54,953 nucleotides of DNA from Christensenellaceae bacterium (GTDB taxonomy: Bacteria; Bacillota; Clostridia; Christensenellales; UBA1750): NCBI GenBank assembly GCA_031280685.1, contig JAITGM010000019.1, positions 1 to 54,953 of the forward strand. Reading direction: 5' to 3'. The translations under genes and the position numbers were made by a program. Positions 33,146 through 40,840 of the stretch are shown in pieces. Each line of letters begins with the position of its first letter. Within the stretch, counting starts at the first letter, position 1. The notes under the pieces are model-generated. The model saw nothing but the letters and a program-made list of their open reading frames with translations. It searched no databases and was not told the DNA's origin.

Positions 33146-33883
33146 ATGCTAACCGTGCTTTCCCCGGCGAGGAATGTAAAGCCCTTCACGCCGGAGGGGA
33201 TTTTGGTTGAAAAGCCGCTGTTTTTGAACGAAACCGGGGCAATTTTGGCTGTTTTGCGTGAAAAGGTTCCCTGGGAGCTGGAAAGCCTTCTCGACCTGGA
33301 CGCGGAGAAGGCGCTCGTGATGTTCGAAAACTACAGGGAGATAGATATGAGGGCGCCGGGCACCGCGATGCTCTCATCGTTTTACGGGGCAGCCTTCCGG
33401 GCCATGGACGCGAGCGCGTTCACGCCGGAGGATTGGGGCTTCGCGCAGGCGCACCTGCGGGTTTTCAGCGCGCTTTATGGGCTGCTGCGGCCCAAGGACG
33501 GCATATTGAAGCACAGGCTTGGCCTTGGTGGACTGGAGCTTTGCGGCAAGGATTTATATGCCTTTTGGGGCGGTAAGATTCACGAGGAGCTCTTTCGCGA
33601 AGGGGCGGAGCTGCTCAACATCGCTTCGCAGGATTATTTTAAGCTGATTAAGCCCTTTTTAAGGCCTGACGACAGGGTGACGCATTGCCGCTTCTTGATG
33701 CGAAGGCGAGGCGGGCTGGGTGCGACGGTCGCCGGCGTGCGCCTGGCGCGCGGGTGGATGGCGCGCTACATTGTGAAGGAGCGAATTGACGCGCCCGAAG
33801 GGGTAAAGGGCTTTGACGAGGATGGATACCGCTTCAATGCAGGGCTTTCCGACGCGAAAACCCTAGTTTTTGTGCGGGAATAA
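33146..33883 (+). CDS. yaaA: YaaA family protein (UPF0246, peroxide stress)
   Basis: A 245-residue cytosolic protein of the YaaA/DUF328 family. In E. coli YaaA lowers free iron during hydrogen peroxide stress and binds DNA. Visible landmarks are the MLTVLSPARN start, FSALYGLLRPKDGILKHRL, LYAFWGGKI, NIASQDYFK and the GYRFN near the end. GCGAGGG lies 8 bases before ATG 33146. It directly follows the ferredoxin terminator. In an anaerobe with many iron-sulfur proteins an oxidative-stress role is reasonable. Confidence 0.88.
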   Translation: MLTVLSPARNVKPFTPEGILVEKPLFLNETGAILAVLREKVPWELESLLDLDAEKALVMFENYREIDMRAPGTAMLSSFYGAAFRAMDASAFTPEDWGFAQAHLRVFSALYGLLRPKDGILKHRLGLGGLELCGKDLYAFWGGKIHEELFREGAELLNIASQDYFKLIKPFLRPDDRVTHCRFLMRRRGGLGATVAGVRLARGWMARYIVKERIDAPEGVKGFDEDGYRFNAGLSDAKTLVFVRE

Positions 33884-33969
33884 GCCGTTATGGCGTCAAG
33901 GCTGCCGTTTGGCCGGCAGCGAGGACGCGAAACGCAGTTTTTGCGCGGATTCAGCCCATCCATCGTTTG

Positions 33970-33994
33970 CGCCCCTTTGGAGGGGCCATTTTTT
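33970..33994 (+). terminator. Terminator after yaaA
   Basis: GCCCCT pairs with AGGGGC around TTGG and is followed by ATTTTTT. Confidence 0.65.
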
Positions 33995-34327
33995 GTTTGG
34001 CTCAAAGCCGCTCCAGTCGCTGCGGCGGTAGTGGATGAGGATAAAGGCCGCCCAATATTGCCCTGGGTCGTGCCACCATCGCGCCGCGTGGCAAGGCCCT
34101 CCCCGCATGCATTCAATCCTTTTGGTTATAGGCGGATGGGCTCGCACCGTCAACTTCCGCGAGGGCGCGAGAGCCGCCGGGAAGAGGGTTTGCCAAAATC
34201 CCGGGCGAAGAGCCCTTGCGTGAGGGCGCGAGGAGGAGTACCATATCGCTACAAAACGTTGCCAATGCTGAAGAAAGGAGGGGAAAGGCCCAGACAGCGA
34301 CGGCAGCGTGAAAGGAGGGAAAAGGAC
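33995..34327. other. Long leader or spacer before lysis cassette A
   Basis: No supported gene. The region is GC-rich with several purine-rich GGAGG-like stretches near its end (about 34240-34320). An in-frame ATG at 34265 could extend the endolysin by 21 basic residues, but lacks a ribosome site. I could not find a clear promoter. Confidence 0.45.
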
Positions 34328-35125
34328 ATGACAAAACCCGGCATTGGCGAGTTTTTGGCCTATTTTGAGCCGCACGCGGCGCCTCTTAAGGGCAAGGCGG
34401 CGATGGATCCGCCGCCGGAACAGTGGGGCTACTCCTGGGGAGCCAGGGGGCAGATCGCGACCGAGGAAATCCTTCGGGCGCAGGCGAAGCTTTTTGACCC
34501 GAAGGCGCCAGACGCGTACTTTGAGAGAACGAAGCGTTGGCTGGGGCGGCCGATCTTCGACTGCAACGGCCTGGCGGAGGCCTTTTATGCGCTGAAGACC
34601 GGCGAGAAGCTCGACAGCACGGCGAAGGGCAACTACAAGAGCTGGTGCACAAAGAAATCCGCCGCTGCCGCGGACGAAAAGCTGCCCGCGCTGCCGCAAA
34701 TGCCAGGCGTGGCGCTATTCCGGGGCGAGAACTCGGCTAGAATCGGCCATGTGGGTTTCCTGCTCTGCCGCTACGGCGACGGGCCGCTCGACTGGCACGT
34801 TTTGGAATGCAAGGGCGCGGATTACGGGCTGGTCATCAGCAAGCTGTGCGAGGGGAAGTGGACGCACTGGGGCCTGATGGAGAAGCTCTTCGACTATGGC
34901 GCGGAGGAGCCGGCTCCACTGGGCACACTGCGCGTCAGGGGCGGCAGCGTGCACCTGCGCCCGGAGCCCAGCACCGAGAAGCTGCCGCTGGCCACAGTGC
35001 ACGAGGGCGACGAGTTCCCCTTTTTGGGCAGCGTGCCGGGCTGGCACCGGCTGCTGTGGAAGGGCAAGGCGGTCTACATCTCGGCAAAGTACGCGGCGCC
35101 CGTGAAGGTCGCGGGCGATGCTTGA
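34328..35125 (+). CDS. Endolysin-like NlpC/P60-type peptidase with SH3 domain (cassette A)
   Basis: A 265-residue putative peptidoglycan hydrolase. The N-terminal part is an NlpC/P60-like cysteine peptidase: WGYSWGARGQ, the catalytic Cys 79 in RPIFDCNGLAEAFY, His 141 in RIGHVGFLL and a Glu or Cys in VLECKGADYGLVISK. A C-terminal SH3 domain (about 200-260, LRVRGGSVHLRPEPSTEK to VYISAKYA) should bind the wall. There is no signal peptide, so export would depend on the holin-like proteins encoded next. AAAGGAGGGAAAAGGAC precedes ATG 34328. Its stop overlaps the following gene by 8 bases. The same domain plan occurs in the facing gene at 36430-37179. Confidence 0.82.
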   Translation: MTKPGIGEFLAYFEPHAAPLKGKAAMDPPPEQWGYSWGARGQIATEEILRAQAKLFDPKAPDAYFERTKRWLGRPIFDCNGLAEAFYALKTGEKLDSTAKGNYKSWCTKKSAAAADEKLPALPQMPGVALFRGENSARIGHVGFLLCRYGDGPLDWHVLECKGADYGLVISKLCEGKWTHWGLMEKLFDYGAEEPAPLGTLRVRGGSVHLRPEPSTEKLPLATVHEGDEFPFLGSVPGWHRLLWKGKAVYISAKYAAPVKVAGDA

Positions 35126-35408
35126 GCTGCTCCTTCGCTGGGCGCTTCCCTGCGTATGCGGTGCGCTGGCCGCCTTTGGCGGGCGGCTGTGCGCTTACCA
35201 AAGAACCCTTGGGCGCGGGCTGCAGGCGCTGCTGCGCGACCGCATCATCCAGATCTATGGGCAGACCATGCAAAACGGCTTTTGCCCGATTGGCGAGAGG
35301 GGAAACCTCGAGGCGCTGCGCGAGCAGTACCGCGCGCTGGGCGGCAACGGCCAGGCCGAGGATTTGGTTCGGCGCTGCCTGCAATTGCCGACGGAAAAGG
35401 GCCGCTGA
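35118..35408 (+). CDS. Phage-type small membrane protein (cassette A)
   Basis: A 96-residue protein with one N-terminal membrane helix (about 4-22) and a soluble, mostly helical rest: LLRDRIIQIYGQTMQNGFCP and LREQYRALGGNGQAEDLV. Proteins of this shape sit next to endolysin and holin genes in clostridial prophages. The exact role is not established; holin or holin accessory is the best guess. The ATG overlaps the endolysin stop (ATGCTTGA). The segment Y-x-x-L/M-GGNG is shared with the middle gene of the facing cassette (36078-36428). Confidence 0.7.
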   Translation: MLELLLRWALPCVCGALAAFGGRLCAYQRTLGRGLQALLRDRIIQIYGQTMQNGFCPIGERGNLEALREQYRALGGNGQAEDLVRRCLQLPTEKGR

Positions 35409-35453
35409 GGATCGCCAAAGCGGCCTTGTGGAAAAAAAGGAGGGTAAACAAGT

Positions 35454-35660
35454 ATGGAAGAAAGGCAAAAAATCGACTGGAAGAGGAAGCTTGCGAGCCG
35501 CAAGCTTTGGATGGCCGCGGCAGGCTTCGTTTCGGGCCTGCTGCTTTGCCTGGGCTCGCCGGAAAACAGTGCGGAGGCCATCGGCGCGCTGGTTTTGGCG
35601 GCTGGCTCGGTGGTGGGCTACATCGTGGGCGAAGGGCTGGTCGATTCCGCCCCAAAATAA
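35454..35660 (+). CDS. Holin-like membrane protein (cassette A)
   Basis: A 68-residue protein with a charged N-terminus (EERQKIDWKRKLASRKLW), then two hydrophobic helices (about 19-36 and 40-60) and the ending YIVGEGLVDSA, which matches small holins of clostridial phages. Holins form membrane lesions that let the endolysin reach the wall. AAAAGGAGGGTAAACAAGT precedes ATG 35454. It is the last gene of the cassette and is followed by a terminator. Confidence 0.78.
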   Translation: MEERQKIDWKRKLASRKLWMAAAGFVSGLLLCLGSPENSAEAIGALVLAAGSVVGYIVGEGLVDSAPK

Positions 35661-35670
35661 CGCGAAAACG

Positions 35671-35712
35671 CAAAAAAAGGTTCCGCCTTATAAAAAGGCG
35701 GAACCTTTTTTT
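35671..35712. terminator. Bidirectional terminator between the two lysis cassettes
   Basis: A-run, AAGGTTCCGCCTT pairing with AAGGCGGAACCTT around ATAAA, T-run. It is symmetric and can end transcription from both converging cassettes. Confidence 0.92.
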
Positions 35713-35743
35713 GCAATGCGGCAATGAATTGCTTGCGCAAACC

Positions 35744-36085
35744 CTACGGTGTAGGCGCCTCGTCTTCGGGCGGCGGATCCTCTTCCGAAAAGTCGAGCCC
35801 ATGGAGATTGGCCGTGTGGTGATCGAAACCCACGCCGATGATCCAGGCCACCACGGCCAGCGGGCCGCCGAGCGCAAGGGTTTTGCCCAGTTCCTCAAGC
35901 GGTTCCCTGCCGGCAGCCGCAAGCAGAAAACAGGCCCCTACGCCGGCAAAGCACAGCACCACGATGGCGGTTACAACCACCATGCGAACGCTGACCTTGC
36001 TCCCTTTTCGTTTTTTTCGAGACCGTGGCGTGTTTGCTACCGGTGATGCCACAGCCCGAGACGCGAGCCGGAGGAGGTTAATCAT
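35744..36085 (-). CDS. Holin-like membrane protein (cassette B)
   Basis: The 113 residues have a basic N-terminal region (SRKKRKGSKVSVR), two hydrophobic helices (about 34-56 and 68-88) and an acidic Pro/Glu-rich tail (DFSEEDPPPEDEAPTP). This is the layout of a class II holin, but the sequence itself is not one I recognise. It occupies the position of the holin in the facing cassette. ATG 36085 overlaps the previous stop by 8 bases, mirroring the coupling in cassette A; ATG 36100 or GTG 36118 are possible alternatives. Confidence 0.6.
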   Translation of the reverse strand: MINLLRLASRAVASPVANTPRSRKKRKGSKVSVRMVVVTAIVVLCFAGVGACFLLAAAGREPLEELGKTLALGGPLAVVAWIIGVGFDHHTANLHGLDFSEEDPPPEDEAPTP

Positions 36086-36428
36086 CCCGAGCAGACCCAT
36101 TCGCCTTGATGCGCTCACGGATCAAGCTTTCCTCATAGCCTTTTTTCCACGCGTTGTATACACCGTCCACATAGCCATTGCCGCCCATGCCTTTATATTC
36201 AGCGTATACCTTCTCAATGACCTCCGCCTTTTCCGGCTGGGTATTTACGGTCAGTAAAAACTCCAGCCGCCGCAGCAGAAGACGATTGGCGTGCGAAAGA
36301 TCCAAAGCGGGATGAATCAGCCAGTCCCGCCCGCGCTTGGTCGCGGCAAAGATGATCCCTATCGCCGTGATGATCCCCGCGATGCCGGTCAGCATCGTAA
36401 CCACGTTGGTCCAATGGATTTGTTCCAT
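36078..36428 (-). CDS. Phage-type small membrane protein (cassette B)
   Basis: A 116-residue protein with an N-terminal membrane helix (VVTMLTGIAGIITAIGIIFA), a helical soluble part and the segment EYKGMGGNGYVDGVYNAW. The helix and the GGNG segment correspond to the middle gene of cassette A. The rest has diverged. ATG 36428 lies one base after the endolysin stop, inside its own GAGGTGG ribosome site, indicating translational coupling. The function is unproven; holin or holin partner. Confidence 0.68.
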   Translation of the reverse strand: MEQIHWTNVVTMLTGIAGIITAIGIIFAATKRGRDWLIHPALDLSHANRLLLRRLEFLLTVNTQPEKAEVIEKVYAEYKGMGGNGYVDGVYNAWKKGYEESLIRERIKANGSARDD

Positions 36429-36429
36429 A

Positions 36430-37179
36430 TTAGACCACCTCGCTTGCATACTTGGCGCTGATAAAGGCTTGCTTGCCACACCATTCGACCATATGCCAGT
36501 CCGTGCCGGCCTTGAGAAGCGGAAGCTCCTCTCCCTTGTGCGCGACGCCAAGCGGCGCGAGGGTCGCGTCCGCGCTGGCGCGGATATTGACGCTCTCGCC
36601 CGTGACGCGAAGCTTCGCGGTGGCTGAACTGGCGGCGGGCGACTGAACGGCAGCGGGAATTGACGCGGCGGGCTTTTCGGCCAGCGCGGAGCCATACTCT
36701 ACCCCCACGAGCTCGCCCCAATGCGTCCATGGCCTATCCTTGACCTTGGTGATGACGCAGCCGTAGGCCGTGCCCATGAACTCAGCGGCCTTGCCGCCAC
36801 CGATATACACGCCGATATGCCCTGACTTCCAGAGTGCAAGGCCCGGCACCTCCGGCAGGGTACTGATCGGGCCCGAGCGCACAAAGCTGGACTTAAAGCT
36901 GTTCGCGCTATGGTCGCCAAACTTCGGATCGAACTGCTGGATCGTGTAGACGATCCCGCCCGAGCAGTCGGCCACGCGGCGCCCCAGCCACTTTGCGCAA
37001 TCCTGGGTAAAGTAAGTGGCCGAGCTCTTGCCCGATGGCACGGCGCGCCTTGCGGAAGCCCAACTTTTAGCCAGCTCCGCGCTCCAGGTCTGACCTTGCC
37101 CGGTGAAAACATATCCCCAGCCCTGGCGGGCATAGCCTTCAAAGGCCGCTGCGAGCTGGGCCGCTGTGATTTTAGGCAT
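36430..37179 (-). CDS. Endolysin-like NlpC/P60-type peptidase with SH3 domain (cassette B)
   Basis: A 249-residue putative peptidoglycan hydrolase. The NlpC/P60-like part has QGWGYVFTGQGQTWS, the catalytic Cys 72 in RRVADCSGG, SGHIGVYIGGG with the catalytic His near 122, and AAEFMGTAYGCVITKV, followed by PWTHWGEL. An Ala/Pro linker leads to a C-terminal SH3 domain (LRVTGESVNIRASADATLAP to AFISAKYAS). It is the typical endolysin type of gut clostridial phages and is not a recent copy of the cassette A enzyme. AAGGAGGGAATATC precedes ATG 37179. There is no signal peptide. Confidence 0.85.
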   Translation of the reverse strand: MPKITAAQLAAAFEGYARQGWGYVFTGQGQTWSAELAKSWASARRAVPSGKSSATYFTQDCAKWLGRRVADCSGGIVYTIQQFDPKFGDHSANSFKSSFVRSGPISTLPEVPGLALWKSGHIGVYIGGGKAAEFMGTAYGCVITKVKDRPWTHWGELVGVEYGSALAEKPAASIPAAVQSPAASSATAKLRVTGESVNIRASADATLAPLGVAHKGEELPLLKAGTDWHMVEWCGKQAFISAKYASEVV

Positions 37180-37201
37180 ATGATATTCCCTCCTTCTATT
37201 T

Positions 37202-37271
37202 AGAAGCCCGAATCACGGGCTATATGCGAAAGCCAGGGACGATGCGATAAGGCCGTGACCGGCTTTCGCTT
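37202..37271 (-). promoter_or_regulatory. Structured leader of lysis cassette B
   Basis: Two hairpins lie upstream of the cassette B ribosome site: AGCCCG/CGGGCT (37203-37219) and a longer one whose outer arms GCGAAAGCC and GGCTTTCGC span about 37228-37271. They could attenuate or gate expression. Promoter hexamers upstream are unclear. Confidence 0.45.
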
Positions 37272-37357
37272 ATACCACCAATATAGTGCGTACACTCAAT
37301 CTTTGACACAAAATAAATACCTGATTTATCTCCGTTTTTATTGGCTGTCATTAAAAA

Positions 37358-37382
37358 GATCCCGCCTCATAGAGGCGGGATC
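37358..37382 (-). terminator. Terminator after the Cys-rich protein gene
   Basis: GATCCCGCCTC pairs with GAGGCGGGATC around a 3-base loop. On the minus strand it is followed by TTTTT. Confidence 0.88.
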
Positions 37383-37472
37383 CATTAAGCGAGGGGTTAA
37401 AAGGCTTGAAGGAGCCTGGCGCTTCGTTTGCGCTTTGGCGCGAGGTGCTTTCTGCTTTCCTTTGCCCTTGCT

Positions 37473-38162
37473 TTAGCAGGCGATCGTTCCGCAGGGGTTT
37501 TGGGGGAAGATAGGTAAAGAAAAGAATTCGTCGCAGATGGACTCGGCGAACTCCTCGCAGGGCGGCACGGAGCACAGCCCGTAGGAAGGGATCAGCATCT
37601 CGACTTCGGCGAGTACCTTCATGATGATGGTGACGCAGACGGTGATTTCGAAGGTGTCATCGCCGATGTAGTTTCCCGAAACGCAGATGGCGCTGACCAG
37701 GGTTTCGATCGTGAAGGGCACAATGGATTCGTCCGGGATGCAGAGTAGCACGTCGCGGTTGACGGTGACGACGCCCTTGCCGATGCCCTCGCGGCAGTTG
37801 CAATCGGTGAACAGGATCTCGATAGGAATGTCCACCGCAGCGCGCACGCGGGCAAAATTCGGCCTGTCGCAGAGGCGGTCGATGGTCAGGCCCCGAAGCG
37901 TGCCGTTGATCGTGGAGGAGCGGCAGCTTTCAAAGATGATGGGGGCCGTGAAGGCTGGCTGCGGGCAATCGCAGTCGTAGATCGGGAGCATGTCGGTCAC
38001 CTTGACCTTGATCTTGGTCTGCTGTGCCTGATACAGGCAGGAATCGTAGACCTTCTTGACCTGCACGCAAACCTTTTCGCTCAGGCCCTTGGTGCAGTCG
38101 CTCGCGGAGAGCACGCCGGGGCAGCTTGCCGCGCCGGTGTTCTTATAGGAATAGAAAGACAT
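37473..38162 (-). CDS. Cys-rich structural protein, possibly spore-coat related
   Basis: I do not recognise a named family. The 229 residues contain 18 Cys, often near the ends of predicted beta strands: YDCDCPQPAF, FTDCNCREGIG, DVLLCIPD, VSAICVSG, SVPPCEEFAESICD. The middle (PIEILFTDCNCREGIGKGVV to EMLIPSYG) looks like an all-beta domain. Similar Cys-rich proteins occur in spore-forming Clostridia. There is no signal peptide. AAAAGGAGGTTCTACATA precedes ATG 38162. A shorter protein with the same beta-domain plan is encoded at 49735-50343. Confidence 0.6.
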   Translation of the reverse strand: MSFYSYKNTGAASCPGVLSASDCTKGLSEKVCVQVKKVYDSCLYQAQQTKIKVKVTDMLPIYDCDCPQPAFTAPIIFESCRSSTINGTLRGLTIDRLCDRPNFARVRAAVDIPIEILFTDCNCREGIGKGVVTVNRDVLLCIPDESIVPFTIETLVSAICVSGNYIGDDTFEITVCVTIIMKVLAEVEMLIPSYGLCSVPPCEEFAESICDEFFSLPIFPQNPCGTIAC

Positions 38163-38258
38163 TATGTAGAACCTCCTTTTGACGCCCCTTTCTGGGGCAG
38201 GTCACTGTACCATATGCGAAGGGCGCACATTGGGTGAGGGGATTTAGGGGGCTTTTAT

Positions 38259-38283
38259 AAAAAACGCCCCTTCAAAAGGGGCT
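38259..38283 (-). terminator. Second terminator downstream of the deacetylase gene
   Basis: GCCCCTT pairs with AAGGGGC around TTG on the minus strand and is followed by GTTTTTT. Confidence 0.65.
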
Positions 38284-38421
38284 GGCCGCTTGGGGCACAC
38301 GAGACCTGAGACGTTTCGCCAAAAACCGGAATTTCAATACCAAGCAGAGCTTCCAATTGCCTTAAACCCGCAACTTCCCGCACCTTTTTCTCGCACAAAG
38401 CCGGCTTTCTTCGCGCCAAAT

Positions 38422-38450
38422 AAAAAAAGCCGTGCAACGGCGGCTTTTTT
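38422..38450 (-). terminator. Terminator after the deacetylase gene
   Basis: On the minus strand AAAAAAGCCG pairs with CGGCTTTTTTT around a 7-9 base loop, 18 bases after the stop. Confidence 0.75.
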
Positions 38451-38467
38451 GTATTTTTCTTCCTGCT

Positions 38468-39409
38468 CTAATTTTCCTCCGGCACCTGAACGAGCGGCTC
38501 TTGAGAAGGGAGCGCCCCGGAATCCGGCGTAGGCTCAGGCGTGGCGGAGGGCGCCAAAGTCGGGGCCGCAGAGGTAGGGTAATGGTCGAGAGTGTCGAAG
38601 GAATAGCCCAAATCCTTCAAATAGCGAATCGCGTCGCGCAGCATCAGCACGGTGTTGGTCTTGGAGCCCGTATCGTGCATCAGGATGATGATACGATCCT
38701 TGCGGCCGTGCACTTCCTGCACCGTGGACTTTAAGCGGGCCAGCAACTCTTCCGGCGTGCGCGGGCTTCTGGTTTCCGCATCGCCATTGAGCGCGTTCCA
38801 ATCGAAGTAGCGGTAGCCCGCCGCCGCGACTGCTTGACGATACTCGCGGCAGAGCTTGCCGGTTGAGCCGCCAGGGAAGCGGAAGAGGTTGACAGGGTAA
38901 TCCTCGCCGAGGATCGAATGGAGCGTATCGGTACAGGCCTGAATATCGGCAAAAAGAGCCTCTTGGCTTTTGTAGATCCTGGGCATATCGTGGGTGTTGG
39001 AGTGGTTGGCCACCACGCAACCCTGTTCGACCATGCGCTGAAGCCCTGCCGCGTTGCGGGCCGCGTTTTCACCAATGACGAAAAAGGTCGCGGTGACGCC
39101 TTCCTCCTTCAAGATGTCTAATACCCCGTCGGTGTTCCTGGAGGGGCCGTCGTCAAAGCTCAAATAGGCGATGGGCAGCGGCGGCTGGAGGTATTCCGCA
39201 GGGGTTTCCGTGGGTTCGGGGCTGGGCTCGGGCGTAGGCTCCGGGGTTTCGCCGGGCGTAGGCTCCGGCGAATCCGTAGGCTCCGCCGCGTTGGCCACAG
39301 GCAGGGGCGGCTCGACGAAGATCGGCACGGAGCGAATAGGCTTGCCGCAAGAAGAAAGCAGGATGAGCGACGTTAGCAAGGCAAAAAAGCGAATCCAGCG
39401 CCAGGCCAT
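38468..39409 (-). CDS. Polysaccharide deacetylase lipoprotein (CE4, PgdA type)
   Basis: A 313-residue surface enzyme that probably removes acetyl groups from peptidoglycan or chitin-like glycans. A lipoprotein signal (LILLSSC), a Pro/Glu/Thr linker of about 60 residues and the CE4 domain follow in order. The domain has motif 1 YLSFDDGPS with the catalytic and metal Asp, motif 2 HSNTH with the two metal His, motif 3 RFPGG and a later IILMHDTG with the catalytic His. A second Pro/Thr-rich tail follows the domain. GGGAGGGGTTGGCGAG precedes ATG 39409. Confidence 0.92.
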   Translation of the reverse strand: MAWRWIRFFALLTSLILLSSCGKPIRSVPIFVEPPLPVANAAEPTDSPEPTPGETPEPTPEPSPEPTETPAEYLQPPLPIAYLSFDDGPSRNTDGVLDILKEEGVTATFFVIGENAARNAAGLQRMVEQGCVVANHSNTHDMPRIYKSQEALFADIQACTDTLHSILGEDYPVNLFRFPGGSTGKLCREYRQAVAAAGYRYFDWNALNGDAETRSPRTPEELLARLKSTVQEVHGRKDRIIILMHDTGSKTNTVLMLRDAIRYLKDLGYSFDTLDHYPTSAAPTLAPSATPEPTPDSGALPSQEPLVQVPEEN

Positions 39410-39541
39410 CTCGCCAACCCCTCCCCTTCTGCCATCACGGATGCGTACGAGCCGCGGGCCATTTTTATACTTTCATCATTCTACACGAAAACCCGCCGCT
39501 CTGGCAAGATGCTGCCCCGCGAAACTCGTTGGAAAGAAAAG

Positions 39542-39570
39542 AAAAAGGAGGAGAGCCGTCGCCCTCCCCC
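39542..39570 (-). terminator. Terminator after the 44-residue membrane peptide gene
   Basis: On the minus strand GGGGGAGGG pairs, with two G-U pairs, with CTCTCCTCC and is followed by TTTTTC. Confidence 0.6.
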
Positions 39571-39605
39571 TCGTATCGGTCGCAAACGCCAAAACCCGCC
39601 AGGGA

Positions 39606-39740
39606 TTACACTCCAATCCGAATCAAAAACTGCTCCAGCAGCCACATCGCCCCGCGCCCCAGAAGCCGCAGCCCCTGCGCCGCCCCAATGCACGCGCAAA
39701 TGACCAGTGCACTCACGCCGTATCCCGCCATTGACTCCAT
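39606..39740 (-). CDS. 44-residue membrane peptide, function unknown
   Basis: A short frame with a perfect AGGAGG seven bases before ATG 39740. The product starts MESMAGYGVSALVICACIGA and has one hydrophobic stretch (about 6-20) followed by an amphipathic basic part ending in QFLIRIGV. No family is recognised. The strong ribosome site and a terminator just downstream argue for a real gene. Its size and shape would fit a small membrane regulator or toxin-like peptide, without evidence for either. Confidence 0.55.
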   Translation of the reverse strand: MESMAGYGVSALVICACIGAAQGLRLLGRGAMWLLEQFLIRIGV

Positions 39741-40021
39741 CTTCATTCCTCCTAAGCTTCGATGATCGGTAACGGTTTGTAGCCTTATTATATCGCGCAT
39801 TTCGTAGCCGCGCAAGCGCAGGATGCCTCCATCCATTTCTTCTACAGGCAAATCGCGCGGATTTCTGCGATGAAAAACGGCAGAATGCTGGTTTTTCTTC
39901 GATATGCGCGGCAAAACGCCCTTTAAAACTGCAACAAGAACGAAACAACTTGTGGATTCCAAGGCTTGGATTGTAAACTAGAAAGTTCCTGCGCCATGGC
40001 GCCCCACTCTAGAAAACGCGC

Positions 40022-40051
40022 TTGCGCTTTTGGGGCCTTTCGCCTTATACT
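40022..40051 (+). promoter_or_regulatory. Promoter for the YhcH-family gene
   Basis: TTGCGC (40022-40027), 18 bases, TATACT (40046-40051), 40 bases before the start codon. Confidence 0.7.
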
Positions 40052-40091
40052 GCAAGCGGTGGAAACAATATATAGGAAGAAGGTTTTTCAC

Positions 40092-40544
40092 ATGCTCAAC
40101 ACCTCCATCCAGCTAGCCGAAAAGTACGACTACCTCAGCGAAAAGTTCAAGAAAGCCTTCGAGTTTCTGCGCCGAGGCGACTTAAAAACCCTCGAAAAGG
40201 GCCGCATCCCGATCACGGATGGCGTCTTCGCCCTGGTGCAGGAATACAACTCCAAGCCCCGTGAGGAGGCCAGATTCGAAACCCACGACCGTTTCTTCGA
40301 TATTCAGTTCATGGCCGACGGCCAGGAATACTTCGGCGTGGCCGCGAAGGCTGATCTTGAAATCGACGAACCTTATAAGCCGGAAGCCGACCTCGCCTTT
40401 TTCAAGACCCCAAAGGAGGCTAGCTTCATCCTCTTGAAGGAGGGCGAGTTCGCCATCGTTTCCCCCGAGGAGGCGCACATGCCGCAGGTGATGGTCGGCG
40501 CGCCCGCCCCGATCAAGAAGATCGTGATCAAGGTGCAGGTTTAA
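40092..40544 (+). CDS. YhcH/YjgK/YiaL family protein
   Basis: A 150-residue cupin-like protein of the YhcH/YiaL (DUF386) family, found in gene sets for sialic acid, 2,3-diketogulonate and other sugar-acid breakdown. Family landmarks are GRIPITDGVFALVQEY, the metal-binding FETHDRFFDIQFM and GEFAIVSPEEAHMPQVMVG, which supply His residues, and KKIVIKVQV at the end. ATG 40092 follows AGAAGG at a normal distance; the upstream in-frame region contains the promoter and is excluded. It is a single gene here. A role in handling sugar acids would fit the hexuronate genes 12 kb upstream. Confidence 0.88.
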   Translation: MLNTSIQLAEKYDYLSEKFKKAFEFLRRGDLKTLEKGRIPITDGVFALVQEYNSKPREEARFETHDRFFDIQFMADGQEYFGVAAKADLEIDEPYKPEADLAFFKTPKEASFILLKEGEFAIVSPEEAHMPQVMVGAPAPIKKIVIKVQV

Positions 40545-40724
40545 GGCTCCTTCCACGCTTATCATGCCGTAAAGCCCTTGCTCACGAATGCGAAAACGGC
40601 ACTCCGCAACCCCAAAACCGCAGGAAAGCCCGCCGAAGGAACAATTTCCGGCTGGCTTTCTCGCGCTCCGCCCCCTTTCCCATCATTGCGATCCCGCTTC
40701 GCCGCAATTGGAGCGCAGTGCCCC

Positions 40725-40840
40725 GAATTGCAGCCCCGTAGGCCAGCCGGCAGCGTAGCTGCCGCTGCCGCATAGCGGCAGGCCGCGCGCAGCGCGGCGC
40801 TGGCCCTTTGGTGCGGGAGTAAAGCGAGCGCGCCGGCTCC
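40725..40840 (-). repeat. Dispersed GC-rich repeat, copy 3 (inverted)
   Basis: The reverse complement of this block matches copy 1 at 14168, with GGCAGCTACGCTGCC and CGCGCGGCCTGCCGC in the same order. The surrounding gap (40545-40999) has no gene. It also holds CGTCATTGCGAG (about 40938), a short form of the repeat near 49430, and a similar CATCATTGCGA at about 40682. Confidence 0.65.

Noticed and set aside
33896..34160. A minus-strand frame containing a stretch like WWHDPGQYWAAFILIHYR
   Set aside because: It looked briefly like a domain fragment, but there is no start, no ribosome site and no continuation on either side.
33890..34327. N-terminal extension of the cassette A endolysin by up to 146 residues
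   Set aside because: The extension crosses the yaaA terminator, is compositionally unlike the protein and lacks a ribosome site, whereas ATG 34328 has AAAGGAGGG.
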